A stretch of 64,000 nt of DNA, taken from the NCBI RefSeq assembly GCF_036607905.1, contig NZ_CP144555.1, forward strand, positions 3,596,001-3,660,000, read 5' to 3'. Source of the DNA: Streptomyces sp. SCSIO 75703 (GTDB lineage Bacteria; Actinomycetota; Actinomycetes; Streptomycetales; Streptomycetaceae). The translations under genes were made by a program, and so were the position numbers. This document shows positions 26,221-35,217 of the stretch, in pieces (position 1 is the first letter of the stretch; each line of letters begins with the position of its first letter). Under the pieces are notes generated by a model that saw nothing but the letters and a program-made list of their open reading frames with translations, did not search any database and was not told where the DNA came from.

Positions 26221-26439
26221 GGCATCACCTGGCAGACGTGCGTCCGGCTTCCGGAGAGGCCGCTTCCTGACCCGGCGGCCATTCCATCACGACGGGCGCC
26301 GGGCCCGGAAGGGCGGCGCTGCCGGACCGTCGGCCGGGCGTCACCGCTGCGCAACCGAGCAGCTAAAGTGCTATCCGTCCTGTGCTCGCAGTCGGGAATG
26401 TGCTGCGGAGCTCTCCTGCGCACGGCCTCCGGGCCGGGC

Positions 26440-27183
26440 ATGCCGAAGAGGTTCGTGGTGGCTGCGTCCGAATTTACTGATTTGCCGCGTTTTCCGGTGG
26501 GTTTCGAGCTGGCCGAAGCCCTGACCACAGCGGCCCGGCGCCTGCACGAGACGGGCTCGGCGGACACCACCCTGCGCACCGCGGTCGAACTGGCCGTGCA
26601 CCTCATGCCCGGCGCCGAGCACGCGGGCATCTCCGAGATAGACCGGGGCAGCCGCCGCACCCTCGCCTGGACCGACGAGGTCGTGCGCTTCGCGGAGGCC
26701 CGGCAGGGCGGCGGGGAGCCGCACCCGGACTGGGAGCACCTGTGGTCCACGCCCGTGGTGCGGATAGAGGACAGCGACGCCGACGGCGGCGCCAACACCC
26801 TCTCCGGCCTCGGCCTGCGCTCCGCGCTCTCGCTGCGGCTGCGCGCCGACCGGCGCCGGCTGACCGTGCTGACCGCGTACGCCAGCAAGCCCCGCGCCTT
26901 CGACGAGGACGGGGTGCGCATCGGCCGGCTCTTCACCGCGCACGTCAGCCTGGCGCTGGACTCGGCGACCGTGCGCGACCAGCTCACCGAGGCCATGCGC
27001 ACCCGGGACCTGATCGGCCAGGCCACCGGCATCCTCATGGAGCGCCTCAACATCGACGCGGCCGGCGCCTTCGAGAGCCTGGTGCGGGCCTCGCAGCGGG
27101 AGAACGTGAAACTGCGCGATCTCGCCCGGCGCATCGTCGACGCCAACGACACCGCGGGCGGACGAGGCGTCAACGACCGCTGA
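26440..27183 (+). CDS. GAF-ANTAR domain regulator
   Basis: The start is uncertain: ATG 26440 is used, with an in-frame ATG at 26398 and GTG codons a little downstream also possible. The protein of about 247 residues has a GAF domain (about 15-175; LRTAVELAVHLMPGAEHAGIS, ALSLRLRADRRRLTVLTAYA) and an ANTAR RNA-binding domain at the C terminus (about 185-240; RDLIGQATGILMERLNIDAAGAF and NVKLRDLARRIV). ANTAR proteins bind tandem hairpins in nascent mRNA and prevent termination; the GAF part senses an unknown ligand. A second GAF-ANTAR gene follows 18 bp downstream. Confidence 0.85.
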   Translation: MPKRFVVAASEFTDLPRFPVGFELAEALTTAARRLHETGSADTTLRTAVELAVHLMPGAEHAGISEIDRGSRRTLAWTDEVVRFAEARQGGGEPHPDWEHLWSTPVVRIEDSDADGGANTLSGLGLRSALSLRLRADRRRLTVLTAYASKPRAFDEDGVRIGRLFTAHVSLALDSATVRDQLTEAMRTRDLIGQATGILMERLNIDAAGAFESLVRASQRENVKLRDLARRIVDANDTAGGRGVNDR

Positions 27184-27201
27184 CGGGATATCCGTACCGG
27201 C

Positions 27202-27879
27202 ATGACCTCGGACTCTCTCGACACGCTCGGCCAGGCGATGGCGCGCAGCCGCGGCCTCGACACCCTGCTGCGCCATCCGACCGACCGTGCGATGGCGGAG
27301 GTGCCCGGCGCGGCCCCCTGCTCGATCACGGTACGCCGCGCCGGGCGTCTGACGACCCTGGCCGGCAGCTCCGGCCTCCCCTGCGGCCCGGACCTGCGCC
27401 AGTACGAGAACGGCTCGGGCCCCTGCGTGGACGCCGCCGAGACCGGCCGCCCCCGGTACGCCCCCGACCTGGCGGCGGAGACCCGCCGGCCGGAGTACAC
27501 GGCGTACGCGCGGGCCGCCGGGGTGCGTGCGGTGCCGGCGCTGCCGCTGCCCGTCGAGGGGAGACGGGCGCCGCCCTCAACCTGTACGGGACCGGGCCCG
27601 GCGCGCCGGCCCGGTCCTTCGCGGAACGGGCCGCCCGCGCGGTGAACGAGGCGGTGCGCATCGAACGGCAGCGGGCCTCCGCCGCCGACGTGCGCACCGC
27701 GCTGCTCTCCCGGGGGGTGATCGACCAGGCGGTCGGCATCGTCATGGCCTGGGAGCGGACCGACGCGGAACGGGCGCCGGCGCGGCTGCGCCGGGCCTCC
27801 CGGGATCGCCACGTCAAAGCTGCGGGACCTCTGCGCGGAGCCGGCGGCGCGGACGGGCGGTTCACCCGGCCGGCAGTGA
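27202..27879 (+). pseudogene. second GAF-ANTAR gene, broken by two single-base indels
   Basis: ATG 27202 opens a GAF domain (SITVRRAGRLTTLAGSSGL and YENGSGPCVDAAETG, the usual GPCxxAxxTG). After LPLPVEG (near 27559) the frame shifts: one G missing from a G run would restore GETGAALNLYG. The ANTAR domain then reads normally (SRGVIDQAVGIVMAWERTDAE) until RDRHVK, where one extra A (near 27814) destroys KLRDLC. Correcting both gives an intact protein of about 225 residues ending at 27879, inside the convergent YceI gene's tail. Two compensable homopolymer indels could be sequence errors; taken at face value, the gene is dead. Confidence 0.8.
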
Positions 27880-28683
27880 CTCGCCCTGGACGGCCTGCAC
27901 GTCCAGTTCCACGCGGAGCGTGGTGCCGACGGCGGCGATCCCGGCCTGGAGGACCTGGTGGTGGTTCATCGCGAAGTCCTCGCGCCGCAGCCGGGTGGTG
28001 GCGCGGAAGGCGGCGCGGGTGCCGCCCCACGGGTCGGCGCCGGTGCCGAGGTAGGCGAGGTCGAGGTCGACCGGGCGGACCACGCCGTGCAGGTGCAGGT
28101 CGCCGTGGACGGTCCAGCGGTCCGGGCCGGCCTCGGTCAGGCCGGTGGAGCGGTAGGTGATCTCCGGGAAGCGTGCGGCGTCCAGGAAGTCGGCGGAGCG
28201 CAGGTGGGTGTCGCGGGCGCCGTGGCCGGTGTCGATGGAGGCCGCCCGGATCACCGCCTCGACGCGGGACTTGGTGACGTCGTCCGGGGCGATCTCGATC
28301 GTCCCGGAGAAGTCGGTGAACCGGCCGCGCACGCTGGAGATGCCCAGGTGCTGGGCGATGGCGGCCACGCTGGAGTGCGCCGGGTCGACGGTCCAGGGGC
28401 CGGGCGGCGGCAGTTCGGTGCCGCCCTGGCGGGCGAGCGTGACGGTGCCGGCGTCGGCCCGGCCGCTCGCGGTCACGAGGGCGCCGGCCGCGGCGGGCGC
28501 GTAGCCGACGGCGGTGACGACGACGGTGTAGGCGCCCGGTTCCAGCACGGTGGTGTCCCGCACCGCGCCCTCGGCGTCCGCCTCGGCGCGCACCACCTGG
28601 CGGCCCGCGCCGTCGGTCAGTGTGACGACCGCGTGCGGCACGGCCCATCCGTCCCGCGTGCGGATCCTCGCGGTCAGTCCCAT
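27862..28683 (-). CDS. YceI-family protein with N-terminal carboxypeptidase-regulatory-like domain
   Basis: ATG 28683 is preceded by a GGAG site. Residues 1-90 form a transthyretin-like (CarboxypepD_reg) beta-sandwich: VPHAVVTLTDGAGRQV and LEPGAYTVVVTAVGYAP. Residues about 95-270 are a YceI lipocalin-like domain: WTVDPAHSSVAAIAQHLGIS, VRGRFTDFSGTIEI and HLRSADFLDAARFPEITY. YceI proteins bind isoprenoid-type lipids in a hydrophobic pocket. There is no signal peptide, unlike many members, so it is probably cytoplasmic. The N-terminal domain is the same type found at the end of the MFS transporter encoded next to it, suggesting domain sharing in one pathway. Confidence 0.86.
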   Translation of the reverse strand: MGLTARIRTRDGWAVPHAVVTLTDGAGRQVVRAEADAEGAVRDTTVLEPGAYTVVVTAVGYAPAAAGALVTASGRADAGTVTLARQGGTELPPPGPWTVDPAHSSVAAIAQHLGISSVRGRFTDFSGTIEIAPDDVTKSRVEAVIRAASIDTGHGARDTHLRSADFLDAARFPEITYRSTGLTEAGPDRWTVHGDLHLHGVVRPVDLDLAYLGTGADPWGGTRAAFRATTRLRREDFAMNHHQVLQAGIAAVGTTLRVELDVQAVQGESLPAG

Positions 28684-28795
28684 CCCGTTTCTCTCTCCTG
28701 CCGAAGGTGGACGAACAGGGGTCGGCGCAGGCCCGCGGGCGCGCCGGCCCGTACGGACCCCGTGGGCCCCGCGGAGCCCGCGCGCCGGGGCCCGG

Positions 28796-31345
28796 CTACT
28801 CGCCCGGGTGGGCGAGCGTGATGTCGTGGCCGTCGACGCCGGGGCCCTCGACCGTCAGGGCGGTCGCCACGGGCGGGTAGCCGGTCGCCACGACGGTGTA
28901 CTCGCCGGCGTCCAGGTCGGTGAAGGCGTACGCCCCGTCCGGTCCGGTGCCGGCCGTGCCGGCCACGTTGCCCGCCGCGTCGATCAGCGTGACGCGGGCG
29001 TCGGCGAGCGGGCCGTGCGGGGCCCGGACGACGCCCTGGAGCCGGGCGCCGGGCCGGAGGCCGACCTCGACCCGGGCGACGCCGGTGCCGCCGACCTCGA
29101 CGGGCAGGGCACGCGGCCGGAACCCGGGGGCGTTGACCGCGACGGTCACGGTGCCCGGGACCAGCTCGCTGAGGGAGAACTCGCCCTCCTCGCCGGTGGT
29201 GGCGGTGGCCAGCAGGTCGCCGCGCACATCGGTCACGATCACCATCGCGCCGGCGACCGGCCGCCCGCTCTCCTCGGCCCGCACCAGCCCGCCGAGGCCG
29301 CTGGTGCCGCTGAGCAGGATGTCGTAGGCGACCGGCTCGTCGTGGACGACGACGGTGGACGCCTGCGGCTGGAAGCCGTCGGCGGAGGCGATCAGGACGT
29401 ACGAGCCCGCGTGCGGCGCGTCGACCGCGTAGGTCCCGTCGGCCTGGGCGACCGACCGGCCGAGCTGGCGTCCCGACAGGGAGATCAGCGTGACGGCGGC
29501 GTGCGGGACGGCGGCGGACTCGTGGCCGCGGACGGTGCCGCGGACCGGGATGCCGCCGGGGGCGGGCTCCCGCTCGGCCGCGGCGGTGGCGAGAGCCGCG
29601 GCCGAGGGGGCGGTGGCCCCGGTGGCCGTCTCGGCGGCGGTCTCACCGGCGCCGGCCGGGACGGCGGACGGTCCGCCGGCCGGGACGGTCCCGGCGGCGC
29701 GGGCGGCCTCGGCCGGGGCGGGGGCCACCGGGGACGCGGTCTCGGCGGACGCCTGGGCGGCCTGCGCGAGGGCGCCGGAGGTGCGCAGCGGGACCTCCTT
29801 GATGAAGAGGGTCACCAGGAAGGCGAGGAAGGCGATCGGCGCGACGTAGAGGAAGATGTCGGCGATGCCGTGGCCGTAGGCGCTCTCCAGCCAGGTGCGG
29901 ATGGGCGCGGGGAGCAGGTCCATGTCGGGGATCCGCCCGCTGCCCATGGCCTGGCCGGCCGCCATCCGCTCCTCGGGTCCGAGCTGCCCGATCGTGTCGG
30001 TGGCGTGGTGCGTGATCCGGCTGGACATCACGGAGCCGAGCACCGAGACGCCGACCGCGCCGCCCAGCGAGCGGAAGAAGGTCACGACGGAGGAGGCCGC
30101 GCCCAGGTCGCCGGGGGCCACCTGGTTCTGCGTGCACAGCACCAGGTTCTGCATCATCATGCCGACGCCGAGACCCATGAGGGCCATGAAGACGCCGATG
30201 TGCCAGTACGGGGTGTCGTACCGCATGGTGCTCAGCAGGCCCAGGCCGGCCGTCAGGAGCAGGCCGCCGGCGAGCAGCCACCCCTTCCACTTGCCGGTCT
30301 TGGTGATGATCATGCCGGAGGCCGTGGAGGAGACGAACAGGCCGCCGATCATCGGGATGGTCATGACGCCGGACATGGTCGGCGACTTGTCCCGGGCGAG
30401 CTGGAAGTACTGGCTGAAGTAGACGGTGCCCGCGAACATGGCGATGCCGACGAAGAGCGAGGCCAGCGACGCCAGCGTGATGGTCCGGTTCCGGAACAGC
30501 CGCAGCGGGATGATCGGCTCGGCGGCCCGGCTCTCGACGAACAGGAAGACCAGGGTGAGCGCGATCGCGCCGCCGACCATGAGGGACGTCTGCCAGGAGA
30601 GCCAGGCGTACTTGTCGTCGGCGAAGGTGACCCAGATCAGCAGCAGGCTGACGGCCGCGGTGACGAAGAAGGCGCCGGCCCAGTCGACCTTGACCTGCCG
30701 CTTGACCACCGGGAGGTTCAGCGTCTTCTGCAGGACGAGCAGGGCGATCAGCGCGAAGGGCACGCCGACGTAGAGGCACCAGCGCCAGCCGAGCCACGAG
30801 GTGTCGGTGATGACGCCGCCGAGCAGCGGGCCGCCGACGGTGGCGACCGCGAAGGTGGCGCCGAGGTAGCCGGAGTAACGGCCGCGCTCCCGCGGGGCGA
30901 TCATCGCGGCCATGATGATCTGCGCCAGGGCGGACAGGCCGCCGGCGCCGAGTCCCTGGATCACCCGGGCGGTGATCAGCATGGACGGGCTGTGCGCCAG
31001 GCCGGCGACGACGGAGCCGACGACGAAGACGCACAGGGCTATCTGGACCAGGGCCTTCTTGCTGACCAGGTCCGCGAGCTTGCCCCACAGGGGGGTGGAG
31101 GCGGTCATCGCCAGCAGTGAGGCGGTGACGACCCAGGTGTAGGCGCTCTGCCCGCCACCGAGGTCGGTGACGATCTGGGGCAGGGCGTTGGTGACGATGG
31201 TGGAGGACAGGATGGCGGCGAACATGCCGAGCAGCAGCCCGGACAGCGCCTCCATGATCTGCCGGTGCGTCATCGGAGCGTTGTCGGAGGTGCCTCCCCC
31301 GTGCTTGGCATGAGCCCGCACACCGGTTGGTGTGGTCGTTGCCAT
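28796..31345 (-). CDS. MFS (DHA2-type) efflux transporter fused to carboxypeptidase-regulatory-like domains
   Basis: The 849-residue protein starts at ATG 31345. Residues about 25-510 form a 14-helix drug:H+ antiporter: motif A is GKLADLVSKKALVQIAL, motif C lies in LGATFAVATVGGPLLGGVIT, and WRWCLYVGVPFALIAL follows. Residues about 585-849 hold three or more transthyretin-like repeats (VPHAAVTLISLSGRQLGRS, ADGTYAVDAPHAGSYV, DGAYAFTDLDAGEYTVVATG), joined by an Ala/Thr/Pro linker. Most MFS proteins end after the helices, so this fusion is distinctive. It exports an unknown compound. The MarR gene just upstream is likely its repressor. Confidence 0.9.
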   Translation of the reverse strand: MATTTPTGVRAHAKHGGGTSDNAPMTHRQIMEALSGLLLGMFAAILSSTIVTNALPQIVTDLGGGQSAYTWVVTASLLAMTASTPLWGKLADLVSKKALVQIALCVFVVGSVVAGLAHSPSMLITARVIQGLGAGGLSALAQIIMAAMIAPRERGRYSGYLGATFAVATVGGPLLGGVITDTSWLGWRWCLYVGVPFALIALLVLQKTLNLPVVKRQVKVDWAGAFFVTAAVSLLLIWVTFADDKYAWLSWQTSLMVGGAIALTLVFLFVESRAAEPIIPLRLFRNRTITLASLASLFVGIAMFAGTVYFSQYFQLARDKSPTMSGVMTIPMIGGLFVSSTASGMIITKTGKWKGWLLAGGLLLTAGLGLLSTMRYDTPYWHIGVFMALMGLGVGMMMQNLVLCTQNQVAPGDLGAASSVVTFFRSLGGAVGVSVLGSVMSSRITHHATDTIGQLGPEERMAAGQAMGSGRIPDMDLLPAPIRTWLESAYGHGIADIFLYVAPIAFLAFLVTLFIKEVPLRTSGALAQAAQASAETASPVAPAPAEAARAAGTVPAGGPSAVPAGAGETAAETATGATAPSAAALATAAAEREPAPGGIPVRGTVRGHESAAVPHAAVTLISLSGRQLGRSVAQADGTYAVDAPHAGSYVLIASADGFQPQASTVVVHDEPVAYDILLSGTSGLGGLVRAEESGRPVAGAMVIVTDVRGDLLATATTGEEGEFSLSELVPGTVTVAVNAPGFRPRALPVEVGGTGVARVEVGLRPGARLQGVVRAPHGPLADARVTLIDAAGNVAGTAGTGPDGAYAFTDLDAGEYTVVATGYPPVATALTVEGPGVDGHDITLAHPGE

Positions 31346-31358
31346 GGACTTCCTTCGC

Positions 31359-31859
31359 TTATGTGGTGATCGCGGGTGTACGGGTGGACGGTGCGGCCCC
31401 GGAGGGTGCGGGAGGCCGGGCCGGCGGGACCCGGCAGTCGTCGAAGCTGGCCCGGAGCCGCGCCATGAGCCGGGTGAGCTGGACGACGTCGGCGTCGGGC
31501 CAGTCGCTCAGCCGGTCGGCGAGCATCCGTGTGGTCCGCTCGGACATCTCGTCCAGCAGTTCCTCGCCCCGGGGCGTGAGGCGCAGGATGCGCGAGCGCT
31601 TGTCGGCGGGGTCCGGGGAGCGGGCGATCCAGCCTCGCTCGGCGACGTGGGCGACGTGCCGGCTGGTCACCGACATGTCGACGGCCAGCAGCTCGGAGAG
31701 CTTGCTGATGCGCATGTCGCCGTGGCGGCCGAGGAGCGTCAGCACGGCGGCGGAACCGCCGGGGCAGTCGGCCGGCAGCAGCCGGCCCAGCTCCCGCTTC
31801 ACGGCTCCGAAGGCGCTGAACTGTCGGATCAGCTCGTCGTACTGCGCCTGCTCGGCCAT
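31359..31859 (-). CDS. MarR-family transcriptional regulator
   Basis: ATG 31859 (or GTG 31862) follows GGGAGG. The 166-residue protein has the MarR winged helix (about 30-135): GGSAAVLTLLGRHGDMRISKLSELLAVDMSVTSR contains the recognition helix, and DPADKRSRILRLTPRGEEL is the wing. It ends 13 bp before the MFS transporter gene, in the same direction, so both are one operon. An inverted repeat CGTTGC-n5-GCAACG lies 15 bp upstream of the start and is the likely operator, giving autoregulation and ligand-induced efflux. Confidence 0.9.
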   Translation of the reverse strand: MAEQAQYDELIRQFSAFGAVKRELGRLLPADCPGGSAAVLTLLGRHGDMRISKLSELLAVDMSVTSRHVAHVAERGWIARSPDPADKRSRILRLTPRGEELLDEMSERTTRMLADRLSDWPDADVVQLTRLMARLRASFDDCRVPPARPPAPSGAAPSTRTPAITT

Positions 31860-31873
31860 CACGCCTCCCGGTT

Positions 31874-31890
31874 CGTTGCTTAGGGCAACG
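31874..31890. promoter_or_regulatory. MarR operator candidate
   Basis: CGTTGC (31874-31879), five bases, then GCAACG (31885-31890) form a perfect 6+5+6 dyad just upstream of the MarR start. A third half site, GGTTGC, lies at 31894-31899. Confidence 0.65.
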
Positions 31891-32049
31891 ATAAGTTCTG
31901 ATGGTTGCTACAGGCACATAAAAAGCCCGCCGAAGGCATAAAAACTTGGCAAAGGCAAGTATTGCGACCGTAAATGCCCAGGTGGCAGGGGATGCGGGGT
32001 CTTCCGCGGTGTCCGCGGACCCCCGCTTGGGCCTGCCCCGCGGATTCGC

Positions 32050-32055
32050 TAGTGT
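32050..32055 (+). promoter_or_regulatory. -10 element of a possibly leaderless transcript
   Basis: TAGTGT ends 8 nt before the ATG of the 67-residue membrane protein, and no Shine-Dalgarno sequence is present. Transcription would start at or next to the ATG. Confidence 0.45.
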
Positions 32056-32063
32056 CTCGCCCC

Positions 32064-32267
32064 ATGGCTAACAACCAGGGCCCCCAGGGCAATTACGATC
32101 CCGCCGGCAGCACCCAGATGTTCCGCGCGTTCGTCGACGAGGGCGCCCCCCAGGCTCAGCAGGCGGCGGACCCCGTCGCCTCGGCCGGACCCCGTGTCGG
32201 TCTGATCGTCGGCGTCGTGGCCGCCATCGTGATCGTCGCGGCCGTGGCCTGGCTGGCGCTCGCGTAG
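32064..32267 (+). CDS. small single-span membrane protein (67 aa)
   Basis: ATG 32064 begins MANNQGPQGNYDPAGSTQMF. A polar N-terminal part of about 43 residues precedes one hydrophobic helix (about 45-65) that reaches the C terminus (WLALA). This suggests a tail-anchored topology with the N terminus in the cytoplasm. I know no function for this type of protein. It is convergent with sigN and separated from it by a terminator; its transcript is probably leaderless. Confidence 0.7.
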   Translation: MANNQGPQGNYDPAGSTQMFRAFVDEGAPQAQQAADPVASAGPRVGLIVGVVAAIVIVAAVAWLALA

Positions 32268-32344
32268 GACCGGAGCCGTTCGCACGGCACATCACGACCG
32301 CCACGGTGCCCAGGGGCGCCGCGGCGGTCGCAGCCGTCTTCGGG

Positions 32345-32369
32345 GGCCGGCCCGTGCGCCGGGCCGGCC
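32345..32369. terminator. terminator between convergent small membrane protein and sigN
   Basis: GGCCGGCCCG (32345-32354) pairs with CGGGCCGGCC (32360-32369), loop TGCGC. Confidence 0.7.
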
Positions 32370-32380
32370 GGTCGGGCGGG

Positions 32381-33283
32381 TCAGTCGGAGATCAGCCCGT
32401 CACGGAGCTGGGACAGCGTGCGGGTCAGCAGCCGGGAGACGTGCATCTGGGAGATGCCGACCTCCTCGCCGATCTGCGACTGGGTCATGTTGGCGAAGAA
32501 GCGGAGCATGATGATCCGCCGCTCCCGGGGCGGGAGCTTGGCCAGCAGCGGCTTGAGCGACTCGCGGTACTCGACGCCCTCCAGCGCCGTGTCCTCGTAC
32601 CCCAGCCGGTCGGCCAGGGAGCCCTCGCCGCCGTCGTCCTCCGGCGCCGGGGAGTCCAGCGAGGAGGCCGTGTACGCGTTGCCCACCGCGAGGCCGTCGA
32701 CGACGTCCTCCTCGGACACGCCCAGCACGGCGGCGAGTTCGGCGACGGTCGGGGAGCGGTCCAGTTTCTGCGACAGTTCGTCGCTGGCCTTGGTGAGGGC
32801 CAGACGCAGCTCCTGGAGCCGGCGCGGGACGCGCACCGACCACGAGGTGTCCCGGAAGAACCGCTTGATCTCGCCGACCACGGTCGGCATGGCGAAGGTC
32901 GGGAACTCCACGCCCCGCTCGCAGTCGAAGCGGTCGATCGCCTTGATCAGGCCGATGGTGCCGACCTGGACGATGTCCTCCATCGGCTCGTTGCGCGAGC
33001 GGAAGCGGGCGGCGGCGTACCGCACCAGCGGGAGGTTGAGTTCGATCAGGGTGTCCCGGACGTAGGCACGTTCGGGGCTGTCCTCGTCGAGCGCGGCGAG
33101 CCGCAGGAAAAGGGAGCGGGACAGGGTGCGGGTGTCGATGGCCTCCGTTGCCGGGAGGGTCTGTGCCGGCACGGCTTCGAGCGTCGGGACGTCATCGATG
33201 GGGCCGAGCGCCTGGGGCGCGTCGGGCGCGGTCTCGCTCTCCGCGAGCGCGAGCACCTTCGAGCTGCCCTGATCTGCGGACAT
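32381..33283 (-). CDS. sigN: SigB/SigF-subfamily RNA polymerase sigma factor, SigN type
   Basis: ATG 33283 follows AAAGGGGGTG. The 300-residue protein has an acidic N-terminal extension of about 65 residues, region 2 (about 85-155; [50 protein letters not shown]), region 3 ([19 protein letters not shown]) and region 4 ([31 protein letters not shown]). It lies directly downstream of the SigF-type gene in the same orientation with a 284-bp spacer, the arrangement I recall for sigF-sigN in S. coelicolor. SigN is known there to act during aerial development. The name is by similarity and position. Confidence 0.85.
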   Translation of the reverse strand: MSADQGSSKVLALAESETAPDAPQALGPIDDVPTLEAVPAQTLPATEAIDTRTLSRSLFLRLAALDEDSPERAYVRDTLIELNLPLVRYAAARFRSRNEPMEDIVQVGTIGLIKAIDRFDCERGVEFPTFAMPTVVGEIKRFFRDTSWSVRVPRRLQELRLALTKASDELSQKLDRSPTVAELAAVLGVSEEDVVDGLAVGNAYTASSLDSPAPEDDGGEGSLADRLGYEDTALEGVEYRESLKPLLAKLPPRERRIIMLRFFANMTQSQIGEEVGISQMHVSRLLTRTLSQLRDGLISD

Positions 33284-33396
33284 GCCACCCCCTTTGGGTC
33301 GCGGGACGGTCGCGGCCACGCTCCTTCGACGGAAACGCAGCCCTCACCTGAATACCGGAGCCGGGGCTCCGGCAAACGCGCTTCCGGCAGAATGTC

Positions 33397-33428
33397 ACAT
33401 GTCGGCAACGCGCTGTAGTGACATGTCG
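33397..33428. promoter_or_regulatory. direct repeats upstream of sigN
   Basis: ACATGTCG occurs at 33397-33404 and again at 33421-33428, and TGTCAC (33393-33398) is mirrored by GTGACA (33418-33423). The pair lies about 115-145 bp upstream of the sigN start, in the promoter region. Confidence 0.4.
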
Positions 33429-33499
33429 ACATCCGAGACGGCGATCAGCCCTGGAGAAACCAGGTCTGACGGGCTTTCGGGCCGCTGACGTCGGCAAAG

Positions 33500-33528
33500 A
33501 CCGGGAGGAGCGATTCGCCCCTCCCGGT
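33500..33528 (-). terminator. terminator of sigF
   Basis: ACCGGGAGG (33500-33508) and CCTCCCGGT (33520-33528) form a 9-bp stem about 40 bp past the sigF stop. Confidence 0.65.
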
Positions 33529-33566
33529 GATGGTTCGTTCGTTTGTGCGGTAACGCCCTGGGGGTG

Positions 33567-34403
33567 CTACGCGTCGATGCGGTTGGCCGACCGGAGTCGC
33601 TGGAAACTGCGCGCCAGCAGCCGCGACACGTGCATCTGGGAGACGCCGAGTTCGGCGCTGATCTGGGACTGCGTCAGGTTGCTGTAGTAGCGCAGCAGGA
33701 GGATGCGCTGCTCGCGCTCCGGCAGCTGGACGAGGAGGTGGCGGACGAGGTCGCGGTGCTCGACCCCGTCCAGCGCGGGGTCCTCGTAGCCGAGCCGGTC
33801 GAGCAGTCCGGGCAGTCCGTCGCCCTCCTGGGCCGCCTCCAGGGAGGTGGCGTGGTACGACCGTCCCGCCTCGATGCAGGACAGCACCTCCTCCTCGCTG
33901 ATGCGCAGCCGCTCGGCGATCTCGGCGGTGGTCGGGGAGCGCCCGAAGGCCGTCGTCAGGTCCTCGGTCGCGCCGTTGACCTGCACCCACAGCTCGTGCA
34001 GCCGGCGCGGCACGTGCACCGTGCGGACGTTGTCCCGGAAGTAGCGCTTGATCTCGCCGACCACGGTCGGCATGGCGAAGGTCGGGAACTGCACGCCCCG
34101 GTCGGGGTCGAAGCGGTCGATCGCGTTGATGAGACCGATCGTGCCGACCTGGACCACGTCCTCCATCGGCTCGTTGCGGGAGCGGAAGCGGGCGGCGGCG
34201 TAGCGCACCAGCGGCAGGTTCGCCTCGATGAGCGCCGTGCGCACGCGGTCGTGCTCCGGCGTGCCCGGCTGGAGCCCCTTGAGTTCGCCGAACAGGACCT
34301 GGGTCAGCGCCCGGGTGTCGGCGCCCCTGCTGCGCTGCGGCGCCGCCGGCGCGGGCGCGGCTGCCTGGGGCGGCGGTGCTTGAGGCGCAGTACTGGCCGG
34401 CAC
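33567..34403 (-). CDS. sigF: sporulation-type RNA polymerase sigma factor SigF
   Basis: GTG 34403 ([10 protein letters not shown]) is chosen because GGTGGAG lies 7 nt upstream; the frame also allows GTG 34415. The protein of 278 residues has a Pro/Ala-rich leader (about 1-30), region 2 ([49 protein letters not shown]), region 3 ([20 protein letters not shown]) and region 4 ([39 protein letters not shown]). It is very similar to the SigN-type product next to it, pointing to an old tandem duplication. In S. coelicolor SigF acts late in the developing spore. Control by anti-sigma/antagonist partners (compare the STAS gene at 25.8 kb) is plausible. Confidence 0.88.
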   Translation of the reverse strand: MPASTAPQAPPPQAAAPAPAAPQRSRGADTRALTQVLFGELKGLQPGTPEHDRVRTALIEANLPLVRYAAARFRSRNEPMEDVVQVGTIGLINAIDRFDPDRGVQFPTFAMPTVVGEIKRYFRDNVRTVHVPRRLHELWVQVNGATEDLTTAFGRSPTTAEIAERLRISEEEVLSCIEAGRSYHATSLEAAQEGDGLPGLLDRLGYEDPALDGVEHRDLVRHLLVQLPEREQRILLLRYYSNLTQSQISAELGVSQMHVSRLLARSFQRLRSANRIDA

Positions 34404-34592
34404 GGTCAACTCCACCTCATCATCGTCAACTCATCCGTCAAAAGCGGTCATAGCATCACAACACATGTGCACTGTGCGCAAGCACCGCAAAACGTCGTGT
34501 TGAGGGTTCAAGTGGGTCGAACTCGGACTAATCCGGCGGAAACGTGGAAGGGCCCCGCACCGCGAGGGGTACGGGGCCGGGGGCCGAGCGCG

Positions 34593-34886
34593 TCAGAACG
34601 GGTAGTCGGCGATCACCCAGGTGGCGAACTCCCGCCACAGCGCGACGCCGGCCTGGTGAGCCGGGTGCTCCAGGTAGCGGCGGAGCGCGTCGGCGTCCTC
34701 CACGGCGGAGTTGATGGCGAAGTCGTACGCGATGGGGCGGTCGCTGATGTTCCAGGCGCACTCCCAGAACCGCAGTTCCTCGATCCGGTCGCCGAGCGCG
34801 CGGAACGCCTCGACGCCCGCCACGACGCGCGGATCGTCACGGGTGACGCCCTCGTTCAGCTTGAAGAGCACCAGGTGGCGGATCAT
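34593..34886 (-). CDS. Dabb-family (stress-responsive alpha/beta barrel) protein
   Basis: The 97-residue protein starts at ATG 34886, and its ATG overlaps the TGA of the preceding small gene (TGATG), with GGAGG upstream. It has the Dabb dimeric ferredoxin-like fold signature: IRHLVLFKLNEG at the start, a mid segment ECAWNISDRPIAYDFAINSAV, and ALRRYLEHPAHQ. Family members range from polyketide cyclases to proteins of unknown stress role; this one has no clear catalytic cue. Operon with the small membrane protein gene. Confidence 0.82.
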   Translation of the reverse strand: MIRHLVLFKLNEGVTRDDPRVVAGVEAFRALGDRIEELRFWECAWNISDRPIAYDFAINSAVEDADALRRYLEHPAHQAGVALWREFATWVIADYPF

Positions 34887-35062
34887 CACTTTCCTCCGTT
34901 GGCGATCCAGGTCATGAAGTCGCCGACGGCGCCCGCGGCGTCGGAGATGCCCTGGAAGCCGATCTGGACGTAGTCCGCGGCCTTGGCCGGGTCCGTGATG
35001 ATCACATACAGCACGAAGACCACGAGCACACAGACGGCGATCTTCTTCGCGTTCACCGCCAC
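34886..35062 (-). CDS. small membrane protein (58 aa)
   Basis: GTG 35062 lies 5 nt after GGAGG. The product has one hydrophobic helix (about residues 6-23: KIAVCVLVVFVLYVIIT), followed by an amphipathic C-terminal part (DAAGAVGDFMTWIANGG). It is translationally coupled to the Dabb gene downstream. Function unknown. Confidence 0.7.
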   Translation of the reverse strand: MAVNAKKIAVCVLVVFVLYVIITDPAKAADYVQIGFQGISDAAGAVGDFMTWIANGGK

Positions 35063-35166
35063 CGCGGCCTCCCCTGTCCCACCGACGCACGTCCGCCGCA
35101 CATGATCGCACGAAGGGCCCCGTCTTTCGACGGTCGGTTCGAGAGAGATGTCCAGGGGTGAGCGGC

Positions 35167-35197
35167 GGGGCGAGCCGGCCCGGGGCCGGCTCGCCCC
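35167..35197 (-). terminator. terminator of the two-gene membrane operon upstream
   Basis: GGGGCGAGCCGGC (35167-35179) pairs perfectly with GCCGGCTCGCCCC (35185-35197), loop CCGGG, 20 bp past the stop at 35218. Confidence 0.8.
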
Positions 35198-35217
35198 TCC
35201 CCGGCCCTGGAGAGGCC

